Assembly (NCBI GenBank): GCA_010093685.1
Contig: MU006220.1
Location: 1,209,502-1,273,501, forward strand
DNA: 64,000 bases
Source of the DNA: Ophiobolus disseminans
Lineage: Eukaryota; Ascomycota; Dothideomycetes; Pleosporales; Phaeosphaeriaceae
Direction: 5' to 3'
In this document: positions 21,280 through 33,519 of the stretch, piece after piece
Numbering within the stretch: the stretch's first letter is position 1
Layout of the letters: each line of letters opens with the position of its first letter
Translations under genes and position numbers: made by a program
The notes under the pieces: model-generated
What the model saw: only the letters and a program-made list of their open reading frames with translations
Databases searched by the model: none
What the model was told of the DNA's origin: nothing

Positions 21280-23042
21280 ATGGCAGGCCTTGCGCGACAC
21301 GTCGACCCGGATGAGCTGATCAAGACGCTTCATGATCATCCCATGCATAAAGCTGGGCGCCGTAACCAGACCATCTCCCATATCACACCCTACTCAAGCC
21401 GCTACTCCGCCAACACGGAGCTATCAAAGTTCAGAATACCACAAGACGGCGCCCCTGCAGACGTCGTTCATCAGTTGCTCAAAGATGAACTCGATCTTGA
21501 TGGACGGCCGAGCTTGAATTTGGCTTCCTTTGTGGGCACGTACATGGAGAAGGAAGCAGAACAGCTCATGATCGAGAATCTATCTAAGAACATGTCTGAC
21601 GCGGACGAGTACCCCGCAATGATGGATATGCATGCACGCTGTGTTTCTATTATTGCCAACATGTGGGGAGCGCAGAAGGGCGAAAAAGCCATAGGTTCAG
21701 CTACCACAGGATCTAGTGAGGCTATCCACCTTGGTGGATTGGCTATGAAGAGACGTTGGCAAGAGAAGCGTATGGCGGAGAACAAGGATACGTCCAAGCC
21801 CAACATCATAATGGGCGCAAACGCCCAAGTAGCGTTGGAAAAGTTTGCGAGATACTTTGAGGTCGAGTCTCGTATCCTACCCGTGAGCGAAGATTCGTCG
21901 TATCGCCTTGATCCTAAACTGGTCAAGGAGAATATTGACGAGAATACCATTGGCGTCTTTGTGATCCTTGGTTCAACTTATACCGGGCATTACGAGCCTG
22001 TCGAAGAGATTTCCGATATCCTGGACGAGTTCGAACAGAAAACGGGCCATTCCATCCCGATACATGTCGATGCAGCGTCAGGAGGCTTCATTGCTCCATT
22101 TACGCACGCGAAGGCAGACAAGAAGTGGAACTTCGAGTTACCTCGTGTCAAGTCGATCAACACCAGCGGCCACAAGTTCGGTCTCGTATACGCCGGTGTC
22201 GGGTGGATCATCTGGAGAGATGAGAGCTATCTTCCCAAACACTTGATTTTCGAGCTCCACTACTTGGGGGGCACGGAGGAGTCATATACACTTAACTTCT
22301 CGCGGCCGGGAGCGCAGGTTATCGCGCAGTACTACAACCTCATCCACCTAGGCTTCTCTGGCTACCGTGGTATCATGGAGAATACACTGGCCAATGCGCG
22401 CCTGTTGAGCCGGGCCCTCGAACACACCGGATGGTACAGATGTGTATCCGATATCCACCGCAAGAAGGGCGACCTCAAGTACGTACCGGGTAAGAAGCAG
22501 TACGACGAGGGGGATACGAGCGAGTATTACAACGCTGGTCTGCCTGTGGTCGCCTTCAGCCTCACAGATGAGTGTACGTCGAATCCCTATATGAACAGCG
22601 GCTGGACTTTGCTGACTGTATACACCAACGTTTAGTCAAGAAGGACTATCCCCATGTGAAGCAGGAAAGCGTATCGAATCTATTGCGGGCGAAGCAATAT
22701 ATCATACCAAGTAAGTCCAACGTAACGGGTGTCACTTAACGTCGTAGCGTGCTGCGGCTGACATGTGCAGATTACCCGCTCCCGCCTAACGAGGAGAGGA
22801 CTGAGATTCTGCGGGTCGTTGTACGCGAGAGCTTGTCTCTGGACATGATCGACCGCCTCGTTACCGACATCTGCTCGGTTACAGAGCTGTTAATGAAGAC
22901 GGATACGGTTGACCTTGCAGCTTTCCAGCCCGGAGCGTCGGCAAGTGTGGAGAAGACACACGCAAACAAAGGCTTGAAGAAGGAACACAAGCACAAGGCT
23001 CAACGTCCGACAAGTGATGGTGTATACCGCACGGTGTGTTGA
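21280..23042 (+). CDS. gad1: Glutamate decarboxylase (PLP-dependent)
   Basis: Three exons, 21280-22573, 22636-22710 and 22771-23042, give 546 residues, as expected for eukaryotic GAD. It converts glutamate to GABA and CO2 in the cytosol, the first step of the GABA shunt. Group II decarboxylase motifs are clear: GSATTGSSEAIHLGGLAMK for the cofactor pocket, HVDAASGGF with the PLP-contacting Asp, and SINTSGHKFG with the Schiff-base lysine at residue 299. DEFKKDYPHVKQ crosses the first intron and NYPLPPNEERTEILRVVVRE begins the C-terminal domain. The Lys-rich C-terminus could be a calmodulin-binding tail, but no clear motif is seen. Confidence 0.95.
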
Positions 23043-23936
23043 GTTGCACAATGTACACAGACTGGTCTGCCGGTTGACCTGCATAATTAGCTCACTCTAC
23101 TGGATGGTGTGAATGGACCGATCCTTCTTCACACCACCTGCACTCGTGTTCCAACGTGATGTCGCTAATCTCTGATCTACGGCCCCTGCGGATCAACAAC
23201 CATAATGACCTAAGGGTGAATCGCTCCAATCAAGCGACACCGCACCTTGCATCCGATGAAGCTGGTCAAGATTCGGTCCACACTGGTAAAGAGCTTTAGA
23301 GACATACACAGTGACGCGAGACCATCGGTTATGCTGCACACCAGAGTTAGTCCATAGGGAACCACGGCTCATTTAGCGAAACGAATAGCCCTTCCAGGAC
23401 TTTGTGCACGTGTCGCACGCGATTCCCGCGCCGAATCTTGTGAGATCTCATCGCCAAGCGAATCTAGATCCTACCACGTTCCTCACTACGATCGGTTCTT
23501 CAGCTCTCGATCCCTTTGCACATCATGACAACTTGGTCATCGCCGCGATCACACTCCACACCATATTTTGGTCCGCCCCAACTCGATTTCGCGTGCGTCC
23601 CTGCATCGGCCGGCGACCAATCGCAGCTCGCCGGCTAGCTGAGGCACACGTCATATCCTGGCTCACGATGCTGCAATCGGATCTCCTCAATCCTAAGCGT
23701 CTGCAGCTTTCCGAGTGGGAGCAGCCTGATATAGCTGACAGATGACATGTTTGACTTAGGTCCAGTTCTAGTGCCCAACGGCCTCGTGCCCTAGAATTTT
23801 CGGTGAGACCTCGCTCTGTTGTCGCCTTCGTGTCATGACGTCGCAGTGGCTGCGAGCTTCTTTTTGCCTGTGCAGCCGCAAATGCCCTCGCAGTTTTTAG
23901 TCTGGCGATCATTTCTATGATCGCCTCACTCTATTA
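23043..23936. other. Intergenic: GAD 3' region and CRY-DASH promoter
   Basis: About 890 bp with overlapping short ORFs on both strands and no domain. I did not find a TATA box or RNA gene. Confidence 0.5.
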
Positions 23937-26141
23937 ATGTTGCGTCGCAGCTGTTCTTGGCCGCTGTGCAATACCGGCAGCTTATCTCTTTGTTTTAGTT
24001 GTTCTGTCCGTGGTTACACTTCTCGCGAGAAGCATCCGAACATGACCAAAGATCAGCTGCGAATCATTCTATACATTCTGCGTCGCGACGTCCGCCTTTC
24101 CGACAATCCAGCATTTCATTGCGCAGCACAACAACTGAAAAGAACGAAAACATTCCAATCGCCATCAAATAGCCGTACCCGAAGTCGCGATGATTCATTG
24201 ACATCTGAGCACGGCAGTGCCCCGTTTACCCATCTCCTGCCAGTATACGTTTTTCCGGCCAACCAAATCGAGTCTTCCGGGTTTCTCTCATCACCTTCAG
24301 ACAAATGTCCGTACCCTGAAGCCCGGAGCGAAGTAGCAAAAGTATGGCGGACAGGACCGCATCGCGCAAAATTTATTGGAGAAGGAGTTTGGGACCTAAA
24401 GCAGCAACTAGAGGGTCTAGGCTGCGGCTCCGGTCTGGAGATGCGGGTTGGCATGGTAGATGATGTGGTCAGAGATGTGCTGCAGTCGTATTCGACGTCT
24501 TCTGAGATCGATGGTAGCAAGCCACAAATCACAGGGATCTGGATGACGCACGACGATGGTACTGAAGAAAAAGATGATGAAAAAGCTGTCAGAAACACGG
24601 CGGCGGAATATGACATCCCATTTAAGGTATGGGAGGACGAAAAGTTCTACGTCGATGAGTGCGTTATACCCATACTCGATTAATCCAAGTCTCAATTTGG
24701 TGATGTGCTTTACTAACATCTGCTTAGTCGCGATCTTCCGTACAACCATATCTCAGAACTTCCAAATGTTTATACCACGTACCGCAAGACCCTTGAACCA
24801 CTCCGAGATCGACCGCGGCACCCATTGCCAACACCTGTAGAGCTGCCACCTCTGCCACCAAACATACCGCCTCAAAAAGCGCCATTCAAGATACCCACCA
24901 CCCAAGATGACTTGCTTAGATCCATACTTTCCCCACTTGAGAAGGACCCAACATATAAACTCGCCATCCCCCCAAACATGCCAACCGATGTCCAGTCAGC
25001 ACATCCCTTCACCGGAGGAGAGACCCACGGCCTCGACCGGATCGAGCACCTAGTATCTAGTGGTGCAATGACCACATATAAACAGACTAGAAATGGCATG
25101 CTCGGTTTGGACTTCAGTACTAAACTATCTGCGTTCCTTGCACAAGGGCACATTACAGCACGAAGAGTACATTGGGCAATGTTCGAGTTTGAAGAAGGAC
25201 GTGGACCAGGAGAAAAAGCAGAAGGATATGGAAAGGGTGAGAATGAAGGTACCGCAGCAGTTCGTTTTGAATTGTTGTGGAGAGACTATATGCGGCTCTG
25301 CCTGCGGAAATTTGGCTACAAGATGTTTGCACTGTATGGCATACAACCTCACGCCAAAGGAAAAGGTCATCAGTCACCCCAAGTAAAGAAGCGCTGGCGC
25401 ACTCTTAACAAATCTAATGGCGCAGGTGACGACCCTGCGAAAACTCTCGAAACCTTCACACGCTTCCGATCCGGCCGCACTGGCGTCGGCCTCATCGACG
25501 CGTCGAACCGCGAACTTTTCCTCACGGGTTACACATCAAACCGTGCGCGACAGAACGTTGCGTCTTTCTTGACTTCACATCTCGACATTGATTGGCGTAT
25601 CGGCGCAGAATGGTACGAATTTCTCCTCACAGATTATGACGTAGCCAGTAATTGGGGGAATTGGCAATACGTTGCTGGCGTAGGAAACGATCCTCGACAA
25701 GGTCGTGTCTTCAATCCGGTCAAACAGGCGCTTGATTACGACGCTAAGGGCGAGTACATAAAAGCTTGGGTCCCGGAGTTGCGAGACATCAAGCTCACAA
25801 GATCGATTGGACAGGGTAGAGAAGAGGTGGACAAACAACGACTGATGATGCTGTACCAGGCGTGGAAATTGAGCGATTGGGAGAAGAATAGCCTTGGTCT
25901 CACAGGTGTCGAGTGGGTAGAGCACCCATTGACGCGGATACAATTCTCTGTCGGAAGAAAAGGACCTCCGGATAATCGGTCGAAACGTGGTGGCCCTAGT
26001 GGCGGCGGAGGTGGAGGGGGCGGAGGGCATTGGCGAGGCAGTAGTAGAGGCAGAGGAAGCCGGGATTTTAGACGGGTCGGGAATGAGGAGCCGACCCAAC
26101 AATACGATCAAGGCCCTACGATCGTGACATCGAGTGGATAG
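23937..26141 (+). CDS. cry: CRY-DASH cryptochrome with N-terminal extension and RGG tail
   Basis: Two exons, 23937-24658 and 24728-26141, around a 69-nt intron, give 711 residues. The photolyase N-domain begins at about residue 40 (RIILYILRRDVRLSDNPAFHCA). The FAD domain carries GGETHGLDRIEHL, DFSTKLSAFLAQGHITARRVHW, the loop TGYTSNRARQNVASFL and WYEFLLTDYDVASNWGNWQY, diagnostic of CRY-DASH. VFNPVKQALDYD and VPELRDI follow. The C-terminal tail is Gly/Arg-rich (GGGGGGHWRGSSRGRGSRD), as in other fungal CRY-DASH proteins that bind nucleic acid. CRY-DASH proteins bind FAD and MTHF and act as blue-light receptors or single-strand-DNA photolyases. The first 35 residues are basic and hydroxylated, possibly a mitochondrial presequence; an ATG at 24042 would omit them. 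Confidence 0.94.
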
Positions 26142-26442
26142 GAGTCCTCAAAGGACATCGAGTAGGAGTCTTGGAGTCATGGGGCTAGCGCATGGTTTCG
26201 GCTTCGCTCATATAGTGCCAGAGAAAGCACCTAAACTAGAAAATTTGATCATCAATTCGTTGGCCGGAAATCTATGACAATGCATTTTTTCTACTCCACT
26301 ATGACTTGCAATGCTAATCTGATATACATAACGAGAAGGAATGTTGCTAATGCAAAAACGCCCGCTAAAAGAATGTCCATCAAGCCCCATGACGCTGAGC
26401 AATGCTCAGTCCCCTCTGTAGTTCTACATCCCTAGAAAACAT
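26142..26442. other. Convergent 3' spacer
   Basis: About 300 bp between the 3' ends of the CRY-DASH gene and the small secreted protein gene; no feature seen. Confidence 0.5.
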
Positions 26443-26928
26443 CTAGCAGTTATAAGTTACGGTGAATCCCGCATCTTTCGTATCGGCAAAAGCTACCCTT
26501 CCAGCCTCCGTATCACTCGCAATCTCAAGACGATAACTCAACAACGCACTACACTGCGCCGAGTTAATCACGAACTTCGTAGGTGCAATAGGGCTACTCT
26601 GAAGCGTCAAAGTGCCGAACAAGCTATCGCCGCCGCCGGCTGTCGATACGACGTTGATAGCGCTGGCGCCCGAGGAAGTGATGGGGTAGCCGGCTGGGAA
26701 GTTGACTTCGAGCTGGCAGCCGTAGGAGCCGGCTGGAATGTTGCTGAATGTCAGAGCATTGGAGACCGAGTTGGCGCCTCCGGCATCTTGGTGGATATCG
26801 AAATTTATGGGGAAGCCGATGGATTGCGGGTAGGCGACTGAGCACGCGCGGCGTTCGAGGGTGGTTGTGGCGGCGCTGGTAAGGAGGGCGGAGCTCAGGA
26901 GAGCAGATGCGACGGTGATGTACTGCAT
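26443..26928 (-). CDS. Small secreted protein, possibly But2-like
   Basis: A single-exon ORF of 161 residues. Residues 1-20 (MQYITVASALLSSALLTSAA) are a clear signal peptide and LERR may be a processing site. The mature part is a beta-rich sequence: FPINFDIHQDAGGANSVSNA, then FSNIPAGSYGCQLEVNFPAGYP. It has four Cys, which could form two disulfides. The pattern recalls fungal But2 C-terminal-domain secreted proteins, but the match is weak and I would call it hypothetical. A TATA box lies about 140 nt upstream, fitting inducible expression. Confidence 0.78.
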   Translation of the reverse strand: MQYITVASALLSSALLTSAATTTLERRACSVAYPQSIGFPINFDIHQDAGGANSVSNALTFSNIPAGSYGCQLEVNFPAGYPITSSGASAINVVSTAGGGDSLFGTLTLQSSPIAPTKFVINSAQCSALLSYRLEIASDTEAGRVAFADTKDAGFTVTYNC

Positions 26929-28071
26929 GGTGATGGTTTGGTGGGGGTTGGTTGAAGTTTGTGGTGGTTGAAGCGGTAGATGTGGGAAGGAAGTGAAATT
27001 GATGTAGGAAGCGAAGATAGTATGATAGATGTTGTGATATTGATCTTTTGGAAGGTTCGCATGTCCTCTTTATACTCTGCCGTTCCATCTCGCCATGTCT
27101 ATTCTCGTACCCATCAGCTTCCGCCATCCACCTTCCACACTACCTCTCGTGTTCACGAATAGTAACCTGCTAGCAGCTCATTGTAACCTCGGTCGTGCTT
27201 TTCGTCGTAAATTCTCCGAGTTTGCGTTGCTTACTAGCTATGGGGTGCATCTGCGAGGCACAACCAAGCCTTTCCTTAGCTGACCTCCCGTTACGGAAGG
27301 CGCTGGCGGGCTGCGCCTCAGCTAGCTGTACAGCTTACTGAGCGGGTTCTCGGCAGGTATTGGCGAAGCTGACGCTCTTCAATGTATAATGGCTTATTTG
27401 GTAGTAATCCGTGGCGTGTACAGTGGTCGGGTGATGGAAAGATTAGACGGTGGTGTGGTATGCAGCCGCAGCCGTCCGATGATCTCCACGCTGTGGCTGT
27501 GAGCGTACGGGTTTATGACCGTATTCAGCTAATATCTTGAGACAAATCCAAGTATCGCCTGCTCTCTTCGTAGGGCTGTGCTGCAAGCCTTGAATTGACT
27601 GATTTGGACGGGCGTGAAGTATGCCCGAATGACACCGATCTAACTGCGAACCACCACATGTTCACGCTCTTTCAGTCAAGCTATCAGGCACGCTCCTCTG
27701 TCGCAGTCAAACGTGGTCAACCATGTGTCAGAACGTAGTATTCCAGAGAGGGCTTTTACACGTCACTTGCTTGATAACTGCGTTTGTGGGCTGTTACCTC
27801 ACAGGGCGTCAAGGGCCAGGGCAATGTCGGATGGCTTCCACGTCATCAGTAGCGAACTGAGACGTTCTAGCGGTAGTTATGGATGGCAAACAGTACTGAG
27901 ATAGAATGTCGGGGTTGTGTGTTGTGGTAAGACAACCCGTGGTCAGCATTTCGAGGTCACGATTCTTGATCCACTGCTCTTTTCCCAACACGGAACTAGC
28001 GCCATGAGCATCCAGGCAACGACTTCCCCGGGCCGAGTCATCATCCCACCAGCACATATTCCCTCAACCAC
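26929..28071. other. Intergenic, divergent promoters of a secreted protein and a HET gene
   Basis: About 1.1 kb without a credible ORF. It contains the TATA box noted separately. No transposon ends or repeats are obvious. Confidence 0.5.
27068..27075 (-). promoter_or_regulatory. TATA box of the small secreted protein gene
   Basis: Minus-strand GTATAAAG lies about 140 nt upstream of the ATG at 26928. Confidence 0.5.
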
Positions 28072-30158
28072 ATGGCTACACTTGCCGCAATAAAAAGAGT
28101 CGATTCTGTCTATTCTGATTCGATTGATGGGGTGTCAATCCGGCTTCTGCATTTCTCGCAGCCCGAGGATGGCGTCTTTGTCGGCAAGCTGCAGACCTTC
28201 CGATTAGCGAGTGCGCCACGCTTTTACACCGCGAGCTATGTTTGGGGCGATACGAGAGAGTCAGGAACAAGCATACACTTAAACACCGGATCGCTACCCA
28301 TTTTGCCCAGCCTGATACCTTTCTTACGTATGGTTACACGACATGATGACTTCCACGGCCACGATTGGTGGTGGATTGACAGTCTGTGCATTAACCTCAC
28401 TGATGGGCATGAGCGCGAGGAACAGGTTCGCATCATGGCGGAGATATACAGAAGGTCTAGGAGGGCTATCATATGGCTTGGCGAAGAACAAGAACCAGGC
28501 AGTAATTGTACAGGAGCGATCGAGTTCTTACATACTCTTGCAACCTTGCAGGTTGCATTCAATGGCGACGACCAAGCCATGAGACGAAGCCTCGAAGATC
28601 CAGAATTCATGTCAAACTGTGCAGCAATCAGCAGTCTGCTGTTCAGGCCTTGGTGGACAAGGGTGTGGACTTTACAAGAGTTCGTACTGCCAAAGGAAGC
28701 AAAGTTGTATTGCGGGACGCAAAGTATTACACGCGGAAAGTTCAAGAGTGCGATATACAGCATCTTTCTTTGCAGCACCATCAGCAGCGATTTTGAGCAC
28801 GAGCTTGTTCCACGCAAAGCCTTTGATGGAGCCTTCAACCGGAGGAGGATCCATCAGCTGCATACAAAAGCGGGTTCGAAAGGAATCAGTCTAATCGCCA
28901 TCATGGCGTACCTGGGAAACCATGCTGCAACCGACAGCAGAGATCGCATCTTCTCGGTTCTGGGTCTGATAACGTCTCAAGATCGCCGACTGGTTGGAGT
29001 TCCGGAATATTCCTCTAGTACTGAGGTGCAATTTGCTCGCCTGGTACGCTCCTATTGGGATGCGTATGGTGACCTCGACATTATTTGTTTTGTGCACCTC
29101 TTTAGTCGATATTCAGGTCCAGTTGACCTTGGCCCTGAGAACGCTGTGCCTTGGTGGGCTCCGGACTGTAAGCAAATTCCCGTGTACGGACTATCTGTGA
29201 GGCAATCACTGACTTTTTGTACCAAATTTAAGGGCGCGCAACGATTGATTTTGCTTCTCCTGTTCCCCTAATGGCGTCTCAGAGCGCCAATGAGCATATC
29301 AGTAATTTTCGTCCCATTCGCTCCATGACGTGGAAAGCAGTGTATGATGCACCTGGCTCTCAACTGAGGAAAAAGGGAAATATACGGTTCGCTGATAACC
29401 TTAAAGAGATGTGGTGTGATGGGGTCGTGCTCGATACCATACATGGCTTGGGAGGCCTGGACGACCGAGAGCTTAGATGTAAGAGCTTTGTATGTGCAGA
29501 AGAAGGCCATGTCATCTTGCAGTCTACTGAAGGCAACACAAAATGCTCAACAGCCACCATGTTGCCCATGGACTGGTTGGAAGCCATCGCGCGTTCTCTT
29601 GTTCTCGACCGGCAGGACAAGTATCTCTGCTACCATGCTCCTCGACACTACATCACCGATTTTGTACTACTTTGTCAGGCTTGTGTTGCAGAAGAACCTG
29701 TGGATTGGAGTTTCTCAACGTGGTTTGCGCAAAACCGGCAATTGAGATTTGGTGATCAAAGTCTGGAAGATCTGGTCTGGATGTCACCAAACAAGCTTCC
29801 GACTTCGCTGCCTCCCCTACGTCGTCCACCTTCGTATCCACTACGCAACGGCAACGATACTGACACACAGGCCACGGACACATTTCTATCACGATTTCAC
29901 GATACTGTACGCAAAAAGGCGAGGCGACTGATGGTCACAGACAAGGGCTATGTCGGCGCCGCCCCATGTCGTGCGCGAGAGGGTGACCTCGTTGCTGTAT
30001 TGTTCGGATGCAGTATCCCACTTGTCATCCGAAGGAGAGGGGAAAGAGAGTCATGGCAGGTAATTGGAGAAGCTTACACACATGGTTTCATGAACGGAGA
30101 GGCCAGCAATCTCATCAAGAAAGGAAAAAAGAGTTCGCGTGGATTCCGATTCGTTTGA
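28072..30158 (+). CDS. HET-domain (heterokaryon incompatibility) protein
   Basis: Two exons, 28072-29167 and 29233-30158, give 673 residues. The join recreates WWAPDW, a motif usual after the HET domain, whereas the unspliced reading stops. The HET domain spans about 45-210: YTASYVWGD, WWWIDSLCINLTDGHEREEQV and RRSRRAIIWLGEE, then WWTRVWTLQEFVLPKEA. Middle motifs include SRDRIFSVLGLI. The C-terminal module has GYVGAAPCRAREGDLVAVLFG and YTHGFMNGEA. HET proteins trigger cell death when incompatible strains fuse, although most paralogues in a genome have no proven role. No partner domain such as NACHT is present. Confidence 0.93.
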
Positions 30159-30448
30159 ATTCCGCCACTGCATCACTATCTATGTTTATTTTGGCGGTCC
30201 TTCGCTTCTGGGCGCCTTAATGCTGCGAGTACACTCAGAAGCCTTCAATGTCCTTCAACGCCCGATAAAACATGGCCATTTTCCTATGACGACAAAGCTC
30301 GGAGGTACTCGCACACATCTGGAAGTGCGAACAGTCTCATGAAAATGTTTCGGATAACTCATGAGTGTTCCCGTATAAGGCTTTGATCAAGAAGCGTCGT
30401 CATCAGACGCTCATGCCCGTTTCGTACATTGCAAGGACACACCGTTTC

Positions 30449-31794
30449 TCAGGTCGCGATCTTGGGCGCCATGCCCATCCAATCTGACCGTCGATCATGT
30501 ACCCATCCTCCATTGATGACGGTGATGCCGACCCATCTCTCGCCGGTTGCACCTACCGCAAAAGCGGCCCAAACAAAGCCAACCGCCCTCCAGAAGCTTG
30601 ACTCTCTGAAACCCAGCGCTTTGCCAAACTCGATGGCATGATCTTCGATCATGATGATCACTGCTTGTTGGAGGAAGAATGCGAGGGACCCATCGTCGAG
30701 GAGCGAGCGATATATCAAAACATGCGCACCGCCGTGTATCAGCCCGGATATACCAAAACCAATAAAGAGCTGGAGGTATTTTGACGCGAACGAGCCTTTA
30801 CGAAGTCGTAGTACGTCGCGTGCAAGGAAAACACCTGGCGCAGAACAGATACGCCGGCACTGCTGATGCCACACAGCCCTGTCCGATGATCAGCACTCGA
30901 TAACGAGGTATCAAGAAAGGGTAAGAGAAGACATACGACCACGCCTTCCTGACCGTGTACATCACCTTAAGGTCCCCAAACATACTCGGACAGTCTCGCG
31001 GATTGGCGAATCCTATTGCTACACACACCACGCCAAACGCGGCATTCGCTTTCTCAAGCTCCGTATAGGTTATGACGATATGCACCCATGCGAACCAGAT
31101 GCGCTCCAGAAACGGCCGATCTGCATATGAGAGTGCAGGCTTGATGTGTTCTATGTCGGACCAGGAGCCGTGCGGTGTGGATACAGTGTACGAAACGACC
31201 ATGTCCGAAAGGAAGTAGAAAAGCGCTACGCGTAGGGATTTGCGAACGATGAAGCGCCTGGACACGTTAACGCAAACAACATAACGATATCGAGAGAAGT
31301 TCAATATCAAGAACAAACAAATATAGGAAGTTCAAGACGTACCATCTTGGATAATCCGCGTCAACTTCCATACGGACGTTCTTGACCTGCTGAGTCCAGC
31401 CTACATGCCGATTCCCCGTCGCCAATCTAGCGCCCCACCAAGCTCTAGCCCAGAAACTTTGGGGCACGACTTCTTTCTCACCATCGCCGGTTTTCTTCTC
31501 CTGCACGCCATACCGAATCTTCTTCCACCCCTCTTTGTCGGGACTCCCCAATACCACCCAATCGACATGCGTCCACACCATACATAGCACAAAACACTCT
31601 AGACCGTAGCGAATGCCATACGTGCCGCTCCACTCGCGGTACAGCGATTGCGAGACGAGTAGAACGAGAACAGGGAAAGTAACGCCAAGGCGCAAAACAT
31701 GGTGTCTCGTGCCAATTGCCAGACCGAGAATATTGTTTAGGTAGAGGAGTGGGATTTGGAGATGTATAAAGGGTGTGGGGAGGGCGAGGGCCAT
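30449..31794 (-). CDS. Wax-synthase-like membrane acyltransferase
   Basis: Three exons, 31343-31794, 30937-31257 and 30878 down to 30449, give 400 residues; the introns are 85 and 58 nt. Several hydrophobic helices are present. Family motifs include YGLECFVLCMVWTHVDWVVLG, FWARAWWGARLATGNRHVGW and YPRWRFIVRKSLRVALFYFLSD. An exon junction completes SAVWHQQCRR, the wax-synthase WHQ motif. LFIGFGISGLIHGGAHV carries the likely catalytic His. Fungal relatives include acetyltransferases of secondary metabolism such as TRI7-type enzymes, so the acyl acceptor cannot be guessed. The start is uncertain: an in-frame ATG at 31833 adds 13 residues. The first helix region is part of a tandem duplication. 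Confidence 0.82.
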
Positions 31795-31921
31795 GATGAT
31801 GAGTAAATGACAGACAAAATCACCGGGAAGCAAGACCGAGAATGTTGATCAGATAGAAGGGTGGGAATTGAAGATATATGAAGGGCGCGGAGAGGGTAAA
31901 GGAAATGATGATGAGCAAATG
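31718..31921 (-). repeat. Tandem 92-bp duplication over the 5' end of the acyltransferase gene
   Basis: Copies at 31718-31809 and 31830-31921 align without gaps, with about 20 mismatches, roughly three quarters of them transitions. The inner copy encodes the first membrane helix of the acyltransferase. The outer copy, read in its own frame, encodes a similar helix (PFIYLQFPPFYLINILGL) but runs into a stop. Confidence 0.85.
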
Positions 31922-32230
31922 AGGATCCCACGATGGTCTAACAGAGCAAAACGCGACGGCTTGGCAGACTACATGTACGTACTCCTTGCTAGTGGGAGTC
32001 CTTATGGCTTTGCTTAAGTGGCACAGTTTCTATGCAGCCAACCACATGCATCTCTGTGCGATTGCTAGCGCGAAGGATCAACTGGAGGATTGCTGACTTG
32101 TAAGAATGGCAGCACGAACGGCACGAAGCGGATGGAAGTGATGGGAGTGTGCGATCCGTGGTCCTGGATAGCCTCGCGTCAGGTTCGACGTGAGATGTAC
32201 TCGTATCTTGCTAGGTATGCTACGTATACA
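31922..32230. other. Spacer between the acyltransferase gene and CHS5
   Basis: About 310 bp of 5' flank of the acyltransferase gene and 3' flank of CHS5, with no feature seen. Confidence 0.45.
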
Positions 32231-33519
32231 TTATAGCGCCACTTCTGAGAAGCTGCCTGCATCCCCCTCGTCGTCATCAACAGTTGGCTGCCCGGGCTTA
32301 TGCCTGCTCGGTAGGCCAGCCTCTAGTGACTTCTCATCTTTGGGCTCTGGCTCTGACTCATCATCACTCTCTTGCTCCTTCTCCTTTTCTGACTGTGGCT
32401 TGAGATCCTCCGTTCTGACCTTCTGCTCCTCGGCTTGTGACTTGGGCTCTGGTGTTGGAGGCCCACTCTTCTCGCTGATGTCGTCTTTGGGCGGCGGAGG
32501 AGGCGGCGCTGCGTTGTCTTCGCCGCGGTCGTGGGTCGGTCTCTCGGGCGTGGGTGGTGTGATCTCAGTTCTTGGGCTCATGAGCGGACTTCGCGGTCGC
32601 TGCTGTTGCTGTTGCTGATGTGGTTGCGGCTGTGGTTGTGAGGCTCCTGGGCCGACGTTTCGTAATCTGGGATCCGCGTTCAAGTAGTAGCCTCGCACAC
32701 CAACAATTCTGCCTTCCCTCTCGCATCCTATGACCCAATCTGGCACCACTACCGGGATGTTGTTCTCGACTGCCTTCTCCCATGACGGTCCCCTGCCCTC
32801 TGTGCACACGAAATGGGTGGTGTCGATGCGCACGTTGTCTGCGATCTTGGCGCCAATCCTCTCGACTGATCTCTGCAGTGATTCGCGGAGAGCAGCGGGC
32901 ATGTGGCCGGGGGTGATGGTGATGCCCGAGAGGTCCGTCATCTTGTGTGTTTGCACCTTGAGCTTCTCGCTGTTGAAGGTGCCTGCGCTCGTCTTGAGGA
33001 CCAAGTGGAAGGTGTACTCGGTGTCGACGGCTAGGCCACTGAGCTTGGTGCTGTGTACATCGCTGGGCTTCGGTATGGTGCCGGCCTTGCTGCCATTGCG
33101 GTACAGCGTGAGGCTGCGCAGTTCGGCGGTCGCGATGTCTATCGGGTCCCATTCGAGCACTACTGATGTCTGCGTGGCATTGCGACAGCGGATGACGGGC
33201 GCGGAGGGTGTCTTATGGCCAAATGTGCGGAATATCTCGGACTGAAGCTCGTGGAAGGCCCTTGAGGCGTCCGCCTCGGCCCGGTGGTTGCGCCCTACAT
33301 CGATGTCGACTATGCTGCCAGAAGAGATGTCGGGGGGCAGCAATATGGAGGGGAATTCGATCTGCGCCCCGGTTAGACCTTGAATGTTGGTGAATACAGG
33401 GATCAGCCAGCACTGAGCTGTCAGAAACCACCGAAATTGGCGCGTACGAGACGTTTATCTTCGGTCAGGAGGACAGCCACTCCGGCGTCAACCTTCCCAA
33501 CGGTGAGGGAGACGAGCAT
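32231..33519 (-). CDS. chs5: CHS5-type exomer scaffold (FN3-BRCT protein)
   Basis: Two exons, 33448-33519 and 32231-33361, joined in phase 0 across an 86-nt intron, give 400 residues. The order is diagnostic: a short N-terminal dimerisation strand region (MLVSLTVGKVDAGVAVLLTE, then IEFPSILLPPDI), an FN3 domain (TQTSVVLEWDPIDIATAELR to VDTEYTFHL), and a BRCT domain beginning after THKMTDLSGITITPG and including IDTTHFVCTEG and RIVGVRGYYLNADP. The rest is a disordered tail with a poly-Q run, Pro-rich patches and an acidic end. In yeast, Chs5 carries chitin synthase Chs3 from the trans-Golgi to the plasma membrane. Along with KRE6, this is a second wall-related gene in the window. Confidence 0.94.

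Noticed and set aside
23404..23912. Overlapping ORFs before CRY-DASH
   Set aside because: Both strands are open with no domain on either; likely promoter sequence.
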